Below are positions 6,395-6,942 of a stretch of DNA of 6,942 bases, one piece after another. Positions within the stretch are counted from its first letter, which is position 1; the number at the start of each line of letters is the position of its first letter. The translations under genes were made by a program, and so were the position numbers. Source of the stretch: Spirochaetales bacterium (GTDB lineage Bacteria > Spirochaetota > Spirochaetia > SZUA-6 > DRHE01). The stretch covers positions 1 to 6,942 of the forward strand of contig JAFGFV010000019.1 of the NCBI GenBank assembly GCA_016930895.1, in the 5' to 3' direction. Below the pieces are notes generated by a model. That model worked only from the letters and a program-made list of their open reading frames with translations, searched no databases and had not been told where the DNA came from.

Positions 6395-6657
6395 TGCCGC
6401 TCGCTGGCACGATACCTCGAATCAAGGCGAAGGCTCAAGCTGTCCGGCAATCTCCTGTCCCGCCATCTCCGCGGGGACGGGGGATCCGCCTTCGGAGTCG
6501 CCCCCAGGGGAGCTAACGAGGAACCTTCCGGCGATTGCGGATCCGGCTCCTTCACCCTGCCCCTGACCCTTCGGGGCCTGGTGGCCACGGGAATGCGGGA
6601 TCGGGCAGTACGACGTCATCTGGAACGAGCTCGTGGCGATCACCGTCGCGGTCTCCG
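6395..6657. other. Region upstream of the hydroxylase genes, no gene supported
   Basis: Frames exist on both strands but none has recognisable protein character. The 65-residue minus-strand frame 6391-6588 shares an ATGA with the large-subunit start, but is Arg/Pro-rich and family-less. A plus-strand frame at about 6603-6655 reads YDVIWNELVAITVAVSARR, which looks protein-like for a short span but has no start or family. The stretch may contain leftovers of a mobile element abutting the repeat at 6658. It should also contain the control region of the hydroxylase operon. Confidence 0.4.
6409..6438 (-). promoter_or_regulatory. Weak candidate promoter for the hydroxylase operon
   Basis: On the minus strand, TTGAGC (6433-6438) and TATCGT (6409-6414) are separated by 18 nt. 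Each matches the sigma70 consensus at four of six positions. Transcription would begin around 6402, only about 8 nt before the large-subunit ATG. That would give a nearly leaderless message, which would fit the absence of a visible ribosome binding site. Chance occurrence is quite possible. Confidence 0.22.
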
Positions 6658-6717
6658 CCCGGCGGACATGTCGCGCAGCCGATATCTTACGCAGCCGATT
6701 GACACGCTTCGCGGAAA
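6658..6717 (+). repeat. Degenerate direct repeat, copy 2 (partner at 931-1003)
   Basis: This copy aligns to 931-1003 in the same orientation, with about 47 of 58 columns identical by hand count and two indels. It contains its own short internal repeat: GCAGCCGAT at 6675-6683 and again at 6691-6699, 16 nt apart. Read on the minus strand it begins TGTCAATCGGCTGCG and repeats CGGCTGCG, which recalls mobile-element ends with several internal binding sites (the IS21 family has such ends). The link to IS21 is inference only, as no transposase gene is seen in the window. Confidence 0.5.
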
Positions 6718-6727
6718 AGAGTATCTT
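6699..6727 (+). promoter_or_regulatory. Sigma70-type promoter facing the downstream gene
   Basis: TTGACA at 6699-6704 is a perfect -35 box. TATCTT at 6722-6727 matches the -10 consensus at four of six, with the optimal 17-nt spacing. Transcription would start near 6734 and run about 205 nt to the ATG at 6939. The -35 lies inside the repeat's conserved core, and the -10 lies just outside it. The first repeat copy has the same TTGACA (985-990) but no -10 box at the right distance. Confidence 0.55.
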
Positions 6728-6927
6728 CACCGCATCGACCATCAAAAAGGGCTTTCTGAGGTCGAAATCACAACAACAATCGTGAAGCCCGATCATACCT
6801 TCCTTGTTTCTCCCACCTTGTAGGGACAACCGGCCGGACAGTAGAATCTACGATAATGTGACTACTCAAGCTTCCGCTCCTCCAGTGGCGAGTATCAAAG
6901 GGCGATGATCACAATCGAACTCTCTCT
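6728..6927 (+). other. AT-richer leader upstream of the next gene
   Basis: No coding frame is supported here. Base composition is visibly lower in GC than the rest of the window, as expected for a control region or a recently joined segment. It contains a small perfect palindrome, GTAGA-A-TCTAC, at 6841-6851 and a CCGGCCGG at 6830-6837. A second, weak promoter-like pair (TTGTAG at 6818-6823 and TAGAAT at 6842-6847, 18 nt apart) is possible. No riboswitch or terminator is recognised. Confidence 0.35.
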
Positions 6928-6942
6928 AGGAGGAGAACATGA
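6928..6942 (+). CDS. Start of a gene running off the window
   Basis: A consensus ribosome binding site, AGGAGG, at 6928-6933 is followed 5 nt later by an ATG at 6939-6941, with only one more base before the window ends. The good spacing, together with the promoter at 6699-6727, makes a true gene start likely. Nothing can be said about its product. Confidence 0.6.
   Translation, partial: RRRT

Noticed and set aside
6391..6588. A 65-residue minus-strand frame sharing ATGA with the large-subunit start
   Set aside because: The coupling-like overlap is attractive, but the product is Arg/Pro-rich, lacks any recognisable motif, and its start has no supported ribosome binding site.
3980..6823. A 947-residue open frame on the plus strand
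   Set aside because: It is the antisense shadow of the large-subunit gene. GC-rich codon use keeps this frame open, and its translation is rich in Pro, Gly, Arg and His with no domain. The minus-strand gene has full family motifs.

Overview
This is a GC-rich window (roughly two thirds GC by eye). Start codons usually follow strong GGAGG-type ribosome binding sites and genes are tightly packed. This suggests a high-GC soil or sediment-type bacterium, such as a proteobacterium, actinobacterium, acidobacterium or similar. No gene here fixes the taxon, and there is no rRNA, tRNA or CRISPR array.

Layout. (1) Positions 37-723, plus strand: a compact type II toxin-antitoxin module. An AbrB/MazE-like antitoxin overlaps a MazF/PemK-like toxin by 14 nt. 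A perfect palindrome with a third half-site lies upstream and may be the autoregulatory operator. (2) Positions 724-1388: no intact gene. It holds a degenerate repeat (931-1003) and, on the minus strand, what looks like a decayed coding frame with four in-frame stops. (3) Positions 1389-6394, minus strand: one convergent-free block read right to left. It starts with a three-subunit molybdenum hydroxylase of the xanthine dehydrogenase / CO dehydrogenase family (molybdopterin subunit, FAD subunit, 2Fe-2S subunit, with overlapping ends). A DUF427 protein and a small multi-membrane-span protein resembling DUF6992 follow. (4) Positions 6395-6942: no clear gene. It holds a second copy of the degenerate repeat (6658-6717), a good sigma70-type promoter that uses the repeat's TTGACA as its -35 box, a visibly AT-richer leader, and the start codon of a plus-strand gene that runs off the window.

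How it works together. The three hydroxylase subunits should assemble into one cytoplasmic enzyme. Substrate would be oxidised at the molybdenum cofactor and electrons passed through two 2Fe-2S clusters to FAD. The substrate cannot be named: the residue after GGGFGGK is Ala, where true xanthine dehydrogenases carry the catalytic Glu. DUF427 and the membrane protein are co-oriented, but no functional link to the enzyme can be read from the sequence.

The best leads are the diverged direct repeat flanking the 5.7-kb central block, the outward promoter built on one repeat copy, the atypical active-site residues of the molybdenum subunit, and the decayed frame at 1004-1388. I found no clear evidence of a wholly new system.
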